A DNA stretch of 57,247 bases from CAZMRW01 sp964568805 (GTDB lineage Bacteria > Pseudomonadota > Gammaproteobacteria > Methylococcales > Methylomonadaceae). The position numbers were made by a program, and so were the translations under genes. The notes beneath the pieces were generated by a model, which did not search any database, was not told where the DNA came from, and was given only the letters and a program-made list of their open reading frames with translations. Below, piece by piece: positions 1 to 8,843 of this stretch (within the stretch, counting starts at the first letter, position 1; every line of letters starts with the position of its first letter). The DNA lies in NCBI GenBank assembly GCA_964568805.1, contig CAZMRW010000015.1, forward strand, positions 1 to 57,247, in the 5' to 3' direction.

Positions 1-100
1 TGCTCTCTGCAAAGGGACTACTAGTAACCAGTTAGTTTTTTGTCATGTACAGAGTACCATTTTAAACAGGGTGATCTATAAAACTGGATATCATTTATGC

Positions 101-115
101 CGGCTGTTTCAGCCG
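101..115. repeat. Short hairpin near the left edge
   Basis: A perfect 6-bp inverted repeat, CGGCTG / CAGCCG, surrounds a 3-nt loop. It lies downstream of the pentapeptide-repeat gene. Neither strand has a convincing T-run after it, so a terminator role is uncertain. It may instead end a gene lying left of the window. Apart from this hairpin I see nothing in positions 1-228. Confidence 0.3.
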
Positions 116-228
116 CTTTGTCACTTGCTTTAATCAGTATTGTAAAGCAAATTAACCCGACTATTGGCCTGATTTCACCGGTCAATTGGCAGGCAAAACC
201 GTCCCATGCGAGACATTCGGGGGGCGTA

Positions 229-2448
229 TTATTTGGGCTTGGCTGTGATTTTCTGCAGTTCCGCCGTATTCCGTAATTTTTGTCGCAATTGTTCCGGCAG
301 CGCGGTCAAGCCTGCACAGGGTTCCGGAGCATCCAGTACTTTGAGCAAGGCGGCCGCTAAACCAAAATCGGGATCATTGTCCGTGGATTCATCGAAACCT
401 CGCCTTGCAATGCCTGCGGCAATTGACGCATCGGAACAGGCCAGTTCGATCAGTTTCGGGTGTAATACGTGACTACGATAAACATCCAGTTGCCCCGGAT
501 TACCGTATTCGCATGCCAGCAAGGTTCGATTATCGCTGTAGCAGCCGGTTCGACGGGTCGCTTTGGGCGGTGGCAGGCCGGAGTCGGCGCGTTTCATACG
601 GGTCTGAAATGCGCTGAATTTTTCAACGTCGAGTATCGGTTTGAGTGTTGTTTCCAACTTGCGCTGTTGCGGCTCACCCCAATTCGACTTTGAGCTGTCG
701 ATAACAAACAGGCCGTCGAGATTGGCTTCCGACCAGTCGCTCCCTTGCAGTTGCGTCTCTCGCAATTCTGCTCCCTGCAATTCCGCCATAACCAGGTCCG
801 CGCCCTGCAAATTGGCATAGGCCAGGTCTGCCCCCTGCAAATTCGCCTCGCGCAGGATCGCTCCCTGCAGTTTCGCCCCGCGTAAGTCTGCGCCCTGCAG
901 TTTTACTCCTTGCAAATTCGCACCTTGAAGATCCGCACCGCGAAGATCTGCGCTTTGCAGATTCGCCCAGCCCAGATCCGTACCTTGAAGATCAGCCCCG
1001 CGCAGATCCGAGCCCTGCAGATCCGCCTCGATCAAAACCGAGCTTTGCAGTTGCGTCCCGCCCAAGATCGCGCCCTGCAGTTGTGTTTTGTCCCAACCGG
1101 CTACGCCCTGTAGTTTTGCTTTGAGCAGGACTGCGCCCTGAAACTGGACGCGTCGAAGATCGGCCTTGGGTAATACGGCTCCGTACAAATTGGCAAAACG
1201 CAGATCGCGTTTACGTAAATTTAGGCCGTCGAATTCCTTAAAGGCTGCATCGCGTACCGGTTTATTCGGGTCAATTGCGCGGGTCAATAGCGACAGAGAA
1301 ACCTCTTTCGGTACCAACCGGGTTTCTCTAAGATCCAGGTTGCGTTGAAAAAGACCCAAATTAAACCATGAGCAGGGGCCAATCATGACCTGAAGCATCG
1401 ATGCTTCAGACTTTTCCGCCTGCGCTAACGACGTGCACGAAACAACATCATATTGACGGGCGGCAACGCTCAGCCATGCCTCGGGCATTCTGTGGATCAG
1501 CCAGTCTTCGAAATAGTCGGGAGCATCATCAGGCAAGTCATTGTGCGTGTCGACTTTCGCCGGAGCATAATAAGATTGCACGGTAATGCTGCCAGGGATC
1601 ACTGCGACAATACTGAGCAGAACTACCAGCGGCACCGAGACCAGTAAGACCACCATGCCCTTGGGTTCAGTGCCGGTTTCCTGCACGGGCTGAGGGACGG
1701 CTTCACGAAAGTAGCGGTTTGGCCAGCAGCGCTGGATCAATCGCGCCAGCCGGTTCCAGCCGAGGGTGCCAAAATACCGAAGTGATGCAGGCCAGTAACC
1801 TACCATTCTAAAGCCAAAGTTTTGCCACCATTCCCGTGCCCTATCCTGGGGCGATGCGATTAATGGCCACAAAGCGAGCAGCATGGCTACATCGATCCAA
1901 ACCGCAAAGCGCTGAGACCAGGTAATGGCTTCGTCGTGAAACGGCAGAAAGCGGATTTGCGCTGCCAGCAGCATGAATAACGGTAAGGCGATGACGGTAA
2001 TGCCAACGACCAGGGATAGCAGCCATCGGATCAGCCAGACACTGGAGTGGCCTACGATGAGGTGTGTGAAAGGAAAGATGAATAAACGGTCGCGAATTTG
2101 TTGCCCGGCCGGTGTAGCAGGCAGGTCGCGGTCCAGATTCCAAAGTTTGCAGGAGAGCAGCTCCAATTGCATGAGCAGATTGAAATGCAGCAAGACGACC
2201 ATCCACGGCACGAAAGAGTAAAAGGTGGTAAGCGGCAGTTCCACATCCAGAATCGGCAGTTTTACCGGGCTGATTCGCAGCAAGTCTTCATGCGTGGTGC
2301 CCCAGACGATGACGCCAAGATACGCGGCGAACGCTATGAATGCGACATGAAGCGCCGCCACTGTCTGCGATGCTGAGTTGGCCGCTTCCAGCAGTTTTTC
2401 GATATGCGGAGAGTTTTCAACACGGGCTTGCGATTCAGGGTTGGACAT
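229..2448 (-). CDS. Membrane-anchored pentapeptide-repeat protein
   Basis: A 739-residue protein of unknown role. The N-terminal half has about five hydrophobic stretches, roughly residues 28-50, 75-98, 138-168, 183-200 and 264-288, so it is probably an inner-membrane protein. Between about residues 410 and 575 runs a long pentapeptide-repeat array of the A(D/N)LxG type (ADLRG, ADLQG, ANLQG, AKLQG), which should form a right-handed quadrilateral beta-helix. The array shows in the DNA as a 15-nt periodicity over about 730-1200. The C-terminal region of about 160 residues is not repetitive and contains two nearby cysteines. No clear Shine-Dalgarno precedes the ATG. The family is established from the repeats; partner and function are not known. 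It stands alone, facing away from no obvious operon partner. Confidence 0.85.
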   Translation of the reverse strand: MSNPESQARVENSPHIEKLLEAANSASQTVAALHVAFIAFAAYLGVIVWGTTHEDLLRISPVKLPILDVELPLTTFYSFVPWMVVLLHFNLLMQLELLSCKLWNLDRDLPATPAGQQIRDRLFIFPFTHLIVGHSSVWLIRWLLSLVVGITVIALPLFMLLAAQIRFLPFHDEAITWSQRFAVWIDVAMLLALWPLIASPQDRAREWWQNFGFRMVGYWPASLRYFGTLGWNRLARLIQRCWPNRYFREAVPQPVQETGTEPKGMVVLLVSVPLVVLLSIVAVIPGSITVQSYYAPAKVDTHNDLPDDAPDYFEDWLIHRMPEAWLSVAARQYDVVSCTSLAQAEKSEASMLQVMIGPCSWFNLGLFQRNLDLRETRLVPKEVSLSLLTRAIDPNKPVRDAAFKEFDGLNLRKRDLRFANLYGAVLPKADLRRVQFQGAVLLKAKLQGVAGWDKTQLQGAILGGTQLQSSVLIEADLQGSDLRGADLQGTDLGWANLQSADLRGADLQGANLQGVKLQGADLRGAKLQGAILREANLQGADLAYANLQGADLVMAELQGAELRETQLQGSDWSEANLDGLFVIDSSKSNWGEPQQRKLETTLKPILDVEKFSAFQTRMKRADSGLPPPKATRRTGCYSDNRTLLACEYGNPGQLDVYRSHVLHPKLIELACSDASIAAGIARRGFDESTDNDPDFGLAAALLKVLDAPEPCAGLTALPEQLRQKLRNTAELQKITAKPK

Positions 2449-2646
2449 GGCGATTAACAGGGCCTGCTGCCGATAGATAATTTTTCATTATGAGTTAAAA
2501 GTCTGATCACGCGATTATTAAAAGGCGGAAAAGTACGGCTGCAGATTCAGACTTTAAAAAGTCTTAATAATTTCTTTTATCATGCCAGATACAAATTTAT
2601 AGTAAAACAATGAAGTAAATTAGAGATTAAATTATTCCGCATCCGA

Positions 2647-5469
2647 TTACTTTTTTTCAAAAAATCGCTTCAAATAAACGCCGGTATGCGAAGCCTTGTT
2701 TTCGGAGACATGCTTTGGCGTTCCTTCGGCAATCAGGGTGCCGCCGCCGTCGCCCCCTTCAGGGCCCATATCGATTAACCAGTCCGCGGTCTTGATCACA
2801 TCCAGATTGTGCTCGATGACGATGACGGTATTGCCGTGATCGCGCAGGGTGTGCAACACCATGAGCAATTGCTTGATATCGTGGAAGTGCAGGCCGGTCG
2901 TGGGTTCGTCCAATATATACAAGGTTTTGCCGGTATCGCGTTTCGATAGTTCCTTGGCCAGTTTGACGCGCTGCGCTTCGCCGCCGGACAGGGTCGTCGC
3001 GTTTTGGCCCAGGGTGATATAGCTCAGGCCGACTTCGGTCAGGGTTTGCAGCTTGCGGGACAAGGACGGTATCGCGCTGAAAAAATCGGCGGCATCTTCC
3101 ACGGTCATTTCCAGCACTTGATTGATGGTCTTGCCCTTGAAGCGTATTTCCAGGGTTTCCCGGTTGTAACGCTTGCCGTGGCAGACTTCGCAGTTGACGA
3201 AGATATCGGGCAAAAAATGCATTTCGACCTTGATCACGCCATCGCCCTTGCAGGCTTCGCAGCGCCCGCCTTTAACGTTAAAGCTGAAGCGCCCGGGCGT
3301 ATAGCCGCGCGAGCGGGCTTCCGGCGTTCCGGCAAACAGTTCCCGAATCGGCGTGAACAGGCCGGTATAGGTGGCGGGGTTGGATCTCGGCGTGCGCCCT
3401 ATCGGGCTTTGATCGATATCGACAACCTTATCGAAATACTCCAGTCCTTCGATGGCGCCGCAGGGAGCTGGTATCGCGCCGGCGCGGTTGATGACGCGGG
3501 CGGCATGGCAGTACAAGGTATCATTGACCAGCGTCGACTTTCCCGATCCCGATACGCCGGTCACGCAGGTTAAGAGGCCGATCGGAAAGGCAATATCGAC
3601 GTTCTTCAGATTGTTGCCGCTGGCATTGCGGATCACGATTTGCTTGTCCGGGTCGACGGACGTGAGCGATTCAGGTACGCTGATACCGTTCTGGCCGGAG
3701 AGATATTGCCCGGTCAGTGAATCCTTATTGTTGATAATGTCCTGCACGGTCCCCTGGGCGATGATGCGCCCGCCATGAACGCCGGCGCCGGGACCTATGT
3801 CGACGATATGCTGGGCCGAACGAATGGCGTCTTCATCGTGCTCGACGACGATGACGGTGTTGCCGAGATCGCGCAGGCGGAACAGCGTATTCAACAGGCG
3901 CTGATTATCGCGTTGATGCAGGCCGATGGACGGTTCGTCGAGAACATACATCACGCCGACCAGCCCCGCGCCGATCTGGCTGGCCAGACGTATGCGCTGC
4001 GCCTCGCCGCCGGACAAAGTGTCGGCGCTGCGGTCCAGTGTTAAATAGTCCAGCCCGACATTGACCAGAAACTCCAGCCGCTCCTGGATCTCCTTGACAA
4101 TCTTCACCGCCACTTCGCCGCGTTTGCCGGGGAGGTTGAGATGCTGAAAAAAATCCAGTGATTTGCGGATCGGGAAGCGGGTCAGATGATGGATCGGCAG
4201 GTTTTCGATAAACACATTACGGGCGGAAATATTTAATCTGGCGCCATCGCAGACGGAGCAGGGCTTCTGCGATAAATATTTAGCCAGTTCTTCCCTGACC
4301 AGTTGCGAGTCCGTTTCATGGTAGCGCCGCTCCATAATCGCGATGATGCCTTCGAAGCGATGGCGCTTTTTTTTGGCGAAGCCGATTTCGCTCAACATCC
4401 TGAACTCGATCTCCTCATCGCCGCTGCCATACAGGATAACCGCTTGGATTTCCCTGGACAGTTCCGAAAACGGCTGTTCGGAATCGAAGCCGTAATGTTT
4501 GGCCAGGGCGCAAATGATTTGATAATAATAGGCGTTGCGCCGGTCCCAGCCGCGAATCGCGCCGCCGGCCAGGCTAATGTCGGGGTTGTGCACCACCAGT
4601 TCCGGATCAAAATACTGCCGCACGCCCAAGCCGTCGCAACTGCCGCAGGCGCCTTTGGGGTTGTTGAACGAGAAAATGCGCGGTTCGAGTTCGGTCAGGC
4701 TGTAACCGCAATGTGGGCAGGCGTAACGTTCGGAAAACAGGAGTTCCGCGCCGTTATCCAGGCAGGCGGCAATCGCCATGCCGTCAGCGATACGCAGGGC
4801 GGTTTCAAAGGATTCCGATAGCCTTAACGCAATATCGTCGCGAATTTTGAAGCGATCGACGATGACTTCAATGGTATGTTTCTTTTTTAAATCCAGCGTC
4901 GGCGCTTCATCCAGATCGTAGACGGCACCGTCGATGCGGGCGCGGATAAAGCCCTGGGCGCGCAGATCGTCGAGCAATTGGCTGTGTTCACCCTTGCGTT
5001 CATTGACGACCGGAGCCAGCAGCATCCAGCGTTGCTCCTGCGGCTGCGCCAGCACCTGATCGACCATCTGGCTGACGGTTTGCGCTTCCAGCGAGACCTG
5101 ATGCTCGGGACAGCGCGGCGTGCCGGCTCTGGCATACAACAGTCTCAGATAATCGTAAATTTCGGTAATGGTGCCGACGGTTGAACGGGGATTATGCGAT
5201 GTCGATTTTTGTTCGATGGAAATCGCCGGAGACAAGCCTTCGATATGATCGACATCAGGTTTTTCCATGATCGATAAAAACTGACGCGCATAGGCGGATA
5301 GTGATTCGACATAGCGCCGTTGCCCTTCGGCATAAATGGTATCAAAGGCGAGCGAGGATTTGCCCGATCCGGAAAGCCCGGTAATGACAATAAGTTGGTC
5401 TCTCGGCAAATCGAGATCAATGTTTTTCAGGTTATGGGTACGGGCGCCGCGAATGCTGATAGTATCCAT
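2647..5469 (-). CDS. uvrA: UvrA, excinuclease ABC subunit A
   Basis: The damage-recognition ATPase of nucleotide excision repair, acting in the cytoplasm as a dimer that loads UvrB. The 940-residue length is normal for the family. Two ABC modules are visible: Walker A GLSGSGKSS near residue 31 and GVSGSGKST in the second half, each with an LSGGEAQR signature. Two zinc-binding cysteine clusters (CPHC..CGSC and CEAC..CEVC) are intact. I chose the ATG at 5469 because AGGAAAA lies just upstream and MDTISIRGARTHNLKN is the usual UvrA beginning. A TTG 60 nt upstream would add 20 residues with no family support. It is divergent from lpxH. No convincing LexA box was found in the intergenic region. 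Confidence 0.97.
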   Translation of the reverse strand: MDTISIRGARTHNLKNIDLDLPRDQLIVITGLSGSGKSSLAFDTIYAEGQRRYVESLSAYARQFLSIMEKPDVDHIEGLSPAISIEQKSTSHNPRSTVGTITEIYDYLRLLYARAGTPRCPEHQVSLEAQTVSQMVDQVLAQPQEQRWMLLAPVVNERKGEHSQLLDDLRAQGFIRARIDGAVYDLDEAPTLDLKKKHTIEVIVDRFKIRDDIALRLSESFETALRIADGMAIAACLDNGAELLFSERYACPHCGYSLTELEPRIFSFNNPKGACGSCDGLGVRQYFDPELVVHNPDISLAGGAIRGWDRRNAYYYQIICALAKHYGFDSEQPFSELSREIQAVILYGSGDEEIEFRMLSEIGFAKKKRHRFEGIIAIMERRYHETDSQLVREELAKYLSQKPCSVCDGARLNISARNVFIENLPIHHLTRFPIRKSLDFFQHLNLPGKRGEVAVKIVKEIQERLEFLVNVGLDYLTLDRSADTLSGGEAQRIRLASQIGAGLVGVMYVLDEPSIGLHQRDNQRLLNTLFRLRDLGNTVIVVEHDEDAIRSAQHIVDIGPGAGVHGGRIIAQGTVQDIINNKDSLTGQYLSGQNGISVPESLTSVDPDKQIVIRNASGNNLKNVDIAFPIGLLTCVTGVSGSGKSTLVNDTLYCHAARVINRAGAIPAPCGAIEGLEYFDKVVDIDQSPIGRTPRSNPATYTGLFTPIRELFAGTPEARSRGYTPGRFSFNVKGGRCEACKGDGVIKVEMHFLPDIFVNCEVCHGKRYNRETLEIRFKGKTINQVLEMTVEDAADFFSAIPSLSRKLQTLTEVGLSYITLGQNATTLSGGEAQRVKLAKELSKRDTGKTLYILDEPTTGLHFHDIKQLLMVLHTLRDHGNTVIVIEHNLDVIKTADWLIDMGPEGGDGGGTLIAEGTPKHVSENKASHTGVYLKRFFEKK

Positions 5470-5844
5470 CTTGTTTTTCCTGCGATTAATCAACCGCATA
5501 CTATACGACCAAATTTGCCCTGAACACAAACTCAGGATGATGTTCTCTTTCGGGATTCATCGGATCGGTTGTCCGGATTGGCGAAGCTGGTTCCTGACTG
5601 TCGTATAAATCCCAAACGCCGGTCCGGTGCGCACTATGGTAATCGGGCTGTGGACAGGATCAAATGCAGGTTAATATAAAAGCAGTGCCAAAATGGTAAA
5701 AATAAAAAAGCGGCAGGAACAGCATTTGCGATAGGGCTCTTTCGTTGACGTCCGGCAAGGTGATTTCAGTGTTAAAATACCCATGATCAACTTGGTCGTG
5801 CCCTGTTATTTATACTTTACACTTTGCGCTTTCTCACATCCGCC
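5470..5844. other. uvrA/lpxH divergent intergenic region
   Basis: About 375 bp separate the divergent uvrA and lpxH starts. I found no coding sequence and no CTGT-N8-ACAG LexA operator. A TATACT element near 5812 could be a -10 box for lpxH, but no -35 box lies at a good distance. Otherwise I see nothing specific. Confidence 0.4.
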
Positions 5845-6570
5845 ATGAACGATGAAATCCTGTTTATTTCCGATCTTCACATTTCTCTGGAAAAGCCCGA
5901 AATTACCCGCCGATTTCTTCGCTTCCTGGAGCGGCGAGCCGTCAATGCCGTTGCTGTTTACATTTTAGGCGATCTGTTTGACACCTGGATCGGCGATGAC
6001 GACCCAACCCCGCCTAACGATAAAATCCGCTTGCAGTTGAAAAAGCTCACCGCATCCGGCACACAAGTGTTTTTGCAGCCAGGCAACCGCGATTTTCTGT
6101 TGGGCGAACAGTTTTGTCGGGATACCGGCGTCATCCTTATCGGGGACTATGTCGTTATCGATTTGTTTGGCGTTCCTACTCTGCTGACGCACGGCGATTT
6201 GCTGTGCAGCGATGATTTGCCTTATCAGGCTTTTCGCGCCCTTTCCCGTACCCCTGACTGGCAACGCTCCGTGTTATCCAAACCGCTGCTGGTCCGCTTA
6301 TTGGCGGCTCGCTGGTACCGATTGCGCAGCTTTTTTCATAAACGCAAAAAAAGCCTGGAAATCATGGATGTCAATCAGGATACGGTGGTTGAAGTCATGC
6401 GCAGTCATGACTGCTTACGCCTGATTCATGGGCATACGCACCGCCCCAACATACATAGCTTTATAATTAATCGGCAACCGGCCCAGCGCTTTGTACTGGC
6501 CGACTGGCGCAAAGATGCGGCGGAAGTGTTATGCTGGAACAATGAAGGCTATCGAATTGAGCCGCTTTAA
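5845..6570 (+). CDS. lpxH: LpxH, UDP-2,3-diacylglucosamine diphosphatase
   Basis: Hydrolyses UDP-2,3-diacylglucosamine to lipid X and UMP in lipid A synthesis, peripherally at the inner membrane. It is a calcineurin-like metallophosphatase of 241 residues. Metal-binding motifs appear in order: SDLH near residue 9, GDLFDTWIGDDD near 43, GNRDFL near 82, then HGD and HGHTHRP near the C-terminus. I preferred the ATG at 5845, which puts the first metal motif at the usual distance from the start. A TTG 21 nt upstream is possible but lacks support. It precedes xoxF by 275 bp and is probably transcribed separately. Confidence 0.93.
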   Translation: MNDEILFISDLHISLEKPEITRRFLRFLERRAVNAVAVYILGDLFDTWIGDDDPTPPNDKIRLQLKKLTASGTQVFLQPGNRDFLLGEQFCRDTGVILIGDYVVIDLFGVPTLLTHGDLLCSDDLPYQAFRALSRTPDWQRSVLSKPLLVRLLAARWYRLRSFFHKRKKSLEIMDVNQDTVVEVMRSHDCLRLIHGHTHRPNIHSFIINRQPAQRFVLADWRKDAAEVLCWNNEGYRIEPL

Positions 6571-6663
6571 TCTTTACTGGAATTTTCAGGTATGCCGTGT
6601 TCCAAGTATCCATCATAAATTTTATCCGGCCCATAGCGCAAGATAATAATTTTTTTGGCCTTT

Positions 6664-6689
6664 CGCCTTTTGCCTCTCGCCTTTTGCCT
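6664..6689 (+). repeat. Short direct repeat upstream of xoxF
   Basis: The 12-mer CGCCTTTTGCCT occurs twice, at 6664-6675 and 6678-6689, with a period of 14 bp, in the lpxH-xoxF spacer. The pyrimidine-rich strand may be slippage-prone. No function can be assigned. Confidence 0.6.
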
Positions 6690-6697
6690 TTTAAATG

Positions 6698-6726
6698 TTG
6701 ACTTTTTAAGCAAAATCATTAAATCT
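6698..6726 (+). promoter_or_regulatory. Candidate xoxF promoter
   Basis: TTGACT at 6698-6703 is a good sigma-70 -35 match. The -10 is weak: AAATCT at 17 bp spacing or TTAAAT at 15 bp. It lies about 120-150 bp before the xoxF ATG, leaving a long leader. Tentative. Confidence 0.3.
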
Positions 6727-6845
6727 ACGCACTTGGAGTGAGATTTTTTACACGAGCAGAACTAGAAAATCACCCAAAAACTAATATTAGTCAAAAAAAC
6801 ATAATCAGTATTTTGTTCAGCGACAAAGTACCAGGAGAAAAATAT

Positions 6846-8684
6846 ATGAAGAAGCCTTTAAAAAGTTGGCTGCTTGCTACAAGTGTGGCTGCGATATTAG
6901 CCGCGCCGGCGCTTTCAACTGCTAACAGCGATCTTGAACAGCTGTCTCAAAACCCTGCTAACTGGTCTATGTGGGGCGGCAACTATTCGGGCACACGTTT
7001 CAGCAAACTGGACCAAATAAACACCAGTAACGTGAAAAATCTGCAACCTGCATGGTCTTTCTCTACAGGCGTTTTACGCGGTCATGAAGGCGGCCCATTG
7101 GTTGTCAATGATGTTCTTTACATTCACACACCTTTTCCTAATACGGTCTTCGCGATAGACCAAAAAACCCAATCCGTCATCTGGGAATTTACACCGACGC
7201 AGGATGCCGATGTAACGATTCCGGTGATGTGCTGCGATACTGTCAATCGTGGCTTGGCTTACGGCGACGGCAAAATCTTTCTGCAACAATCCGACACCGT
7301 TCTGACTGCTTTGGACGCCAAAACCGGCAAGCGGATCTGGAGCGTACAAAACGGCGACCCGAAACTGGGTATGACCAACACTGCAGCTCCACTGGTTGTA
7401 AAAGACAAAGTTCTGACCGGCATTTCCGGCGGTGAATTCGGCGTCCGCGGCTTCCTGGCGGCTTATGATATCAGAACCGGCCAATTGGCATGGAAAGGCT
7501 ACAGCATGGGTCCTGATTCAGATACGCTGATCGATCCTAAAAAAACAACAACCTGGAAAGACGGCAAAGTTACTCCTGTCGGCGAGAATTCAAGCCTGAG
7601 CACCTGGCAAGGCGACCAATGGAAAATCGGCGGCGGCACCACCTGGGGCTGGACCAGCTATGATCCCGAATTGAATCTGATTTACTACGGATCAGGCAAC
7701 CCATCGACCTGGAACCCTGTACAGCGTCCAGGCGACAACAAATGGTCGATGTCCTTGTGGGCTCGTGACGCCGACACCGGCGCGGTCAAATGGGTTTACC
7801 AAATGACGCCGCATGACGAATGGGACTTTGACGGCATCAACGAAACTGTCCTGGTTGACCAGGAAGTCAAAGGCAAAATGCACAAAACTCTGGTGCATTT
7901 CGACCGTAACGGATTCGGCTACACCCTGGACCGCGAAAACGGCGAACTGCTGGTTGCTGAAAAATTCGACAAGTCGGTCAACTGGGCGACTCATGTCGAC
8001 ATGAACTCAGGCCGTCCGCAAGTCGTTTCCAAATACAGCACCGAACAAAATGGTGAAGACGTGAACACCGAGGGCGCATGCCCTGCTGCGTTGGGCTCAA
8101 AAAACCAACAGCCTGTATCTTATTCTCCTCAAACCGGCTTGTTCTACATCTCGGGCAACCACCTGTGCATGAACTATGAACCGTTTGAAGTAGCCTATAC
8201 CGCGGGTCAGCCTTATGTAGGCGCAACCTTGACTATGATGCCTGCAGGCGCCGATGTATTGACAGGTCAGCCGGACGGTTCAAACAACCTGGGTCAATTC
8301 ACCGCTTTTGATGCTAAAACCGGTAAGATCGTCTGGTCCAACAAAGAACAATTCTCTGTCTGGTCCGGCTCTCTGGCTACTGCGGGCGGCGTTGTTTTCT
8401 ATGGCACTCTGGAAGGTTACCTGAAAGCGGTTGACGCCAAAACAGGTCAGGAATTGTACAAATTCAAAACACCTTCCGGTATTATCGGTAACGTCAATAC
8501 CTGGAGCTATAACGGTAAACAATACGTTGGCGTTCTTTCAGGCATCGGCGGCTGGGCGGGCATTGGTATTGCCGCAGGTCTTGAAGGCGACACCGAAGGT
8601 CTGGGTGCTGTCGGCGCTTACAGAAGTTTGAACTCTTTCACCAAACTTGGTGGTACTTTGACTGTCTTTGCGTTACCTAACTAA
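6846..8684 (+). CDS. xoxF: XoxF, lanthanide-dependent PQQ methanol dehydrogenase
   Basis: A periplasmic quinoprotein oxidising methanol, with electrons passing to a c-type cytochrome. The 612-residue precursor has a Sec signal peptide (MKKPLKSW..., cleavage likely after about residue 26) and an eight-bladed PQQ propeller. Vicinal cysteines C129-C130 (VMCCD) form the disulfide typical of these enzymes. The motif HDEWDFDGINE at residues 323-333 has a second Asp (D329) two residues after the catalytic Asp D327. This extra Asp marks lanthanide-binding XoxF, whereas calcium MxaF has Ala there. I chose the ATG at 6846 because an AGGAGAAA ribosome site sits just upstream and the signal peptide begins there. 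A strong terminator follows, then xoxJ. No xoxG cytochrome gene is present in the window. Confidence 0.95.
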   Translation: MKKPLKSWLLATSVAAILAAPALSTANSDLEQLSQNPANWSMWGGNYSGTRFSKLDQINTSNVKNLQPAWSFSTGVLRGHEGGPLVVNDVLYIHTPFPNTVFAIDQKTQSVIWEFTPTQDADVTIPVMCCDTVNRGLAYGDGKIFLQQSDTVLTALDAKTGKRIWSVQNGDPKLGMTNTAAPLVVKDKVLTGISGGEFGVRGFLAAYDIRTGQLAWKGYSMGPDSDTLIDPKKTTTWKDGKVTPVGENSSLSTWQGDQWKIGGGTTWGWTSYDPELNLIYYGSGNPSTWNPVQRPGDNKWSMSLWARDADTGAVKWVYQMTPHDEWDFDGINETVLVDQEVKGKMHKTLVHFDRNGFGYTLDRENGELLVAEKFDKSVNWATHVDMNSGRPQVVSKYSTEQNGEDVNTEGACPAALGSKNQQPVSYSPQTGLFYISGNHLCMNYEPFEVAYTAGQPYVGATLTMMPAGADVLTGQPDGSNNLGQFTAFDAKTGKIVWSNKEQFSVWSGSLATAGGVVFYGTLEGYLKAVDAKTGQELYKFKTPSGIIGNVNTWSYNGKQYVGVLSGIGGWAGIGIAAGLEGDTEGLGAVGAYRSLNSFTKLGGTLTVFALPN

Positions 8685-8714
8685 TTAATCCCATTTCGTT
8701 AGGTTGATCGCTAA

Positions 8715-8749
8715 AAGCCCTGGCCGATAATCGGCCAGGGCTTTTTTTT
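8715..8749 (+). terminator. Rho-independent terminator after xoxF
   Basis: A perfect 13-bp stem, AAGCCCTGGCCGA (8715-8727) with TCGGCCAGGGCTT (8731-8743), has a 3-nt loop and runs into a stretch of eight T. It lies 30 bp after the xoxF stop, between xoxF and xoxJ, so it probably sets a high xoxF to xoxJ transcript ratio. Confidence 0.93.
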
Positions 8750-8843
8750 GTCCAACAATTCCGTCAGGATTGAAAAGCGACATCATCGACTCTAATAATG
8801 CAGTAAACTATTGCACTATTCGGCTAAACATCAGGAGAAATTA

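Noticed and set aside
97..276. 59-codon plus-strand frame at the left edge
   Set aside because: It overlaps the 3-prime end of the pentapeptide gene, has no ribosome site and shows no coding-like features.
700..1200. Period-15 DNA words as a possible CRISPR or satellite
   Set aside because: The period is that of the pentapeptide codons in an intact reading frame; there are no uniform repeats with unique spacers.
3004..3573. Long plus-strand open frames opposite uvrA
   Set aside because: They lie antisense to a complete, motif-rich uvrA and translate to low-complexity Gly/Ala/Arg-rich sequence with no family pattern.
5600..5820. Possible LexA/SOS box upstream of uvrA
   Set aside because: CTGT occurs near 5802 and 5648 but no ACAG follows at the required 8-bp spacing.
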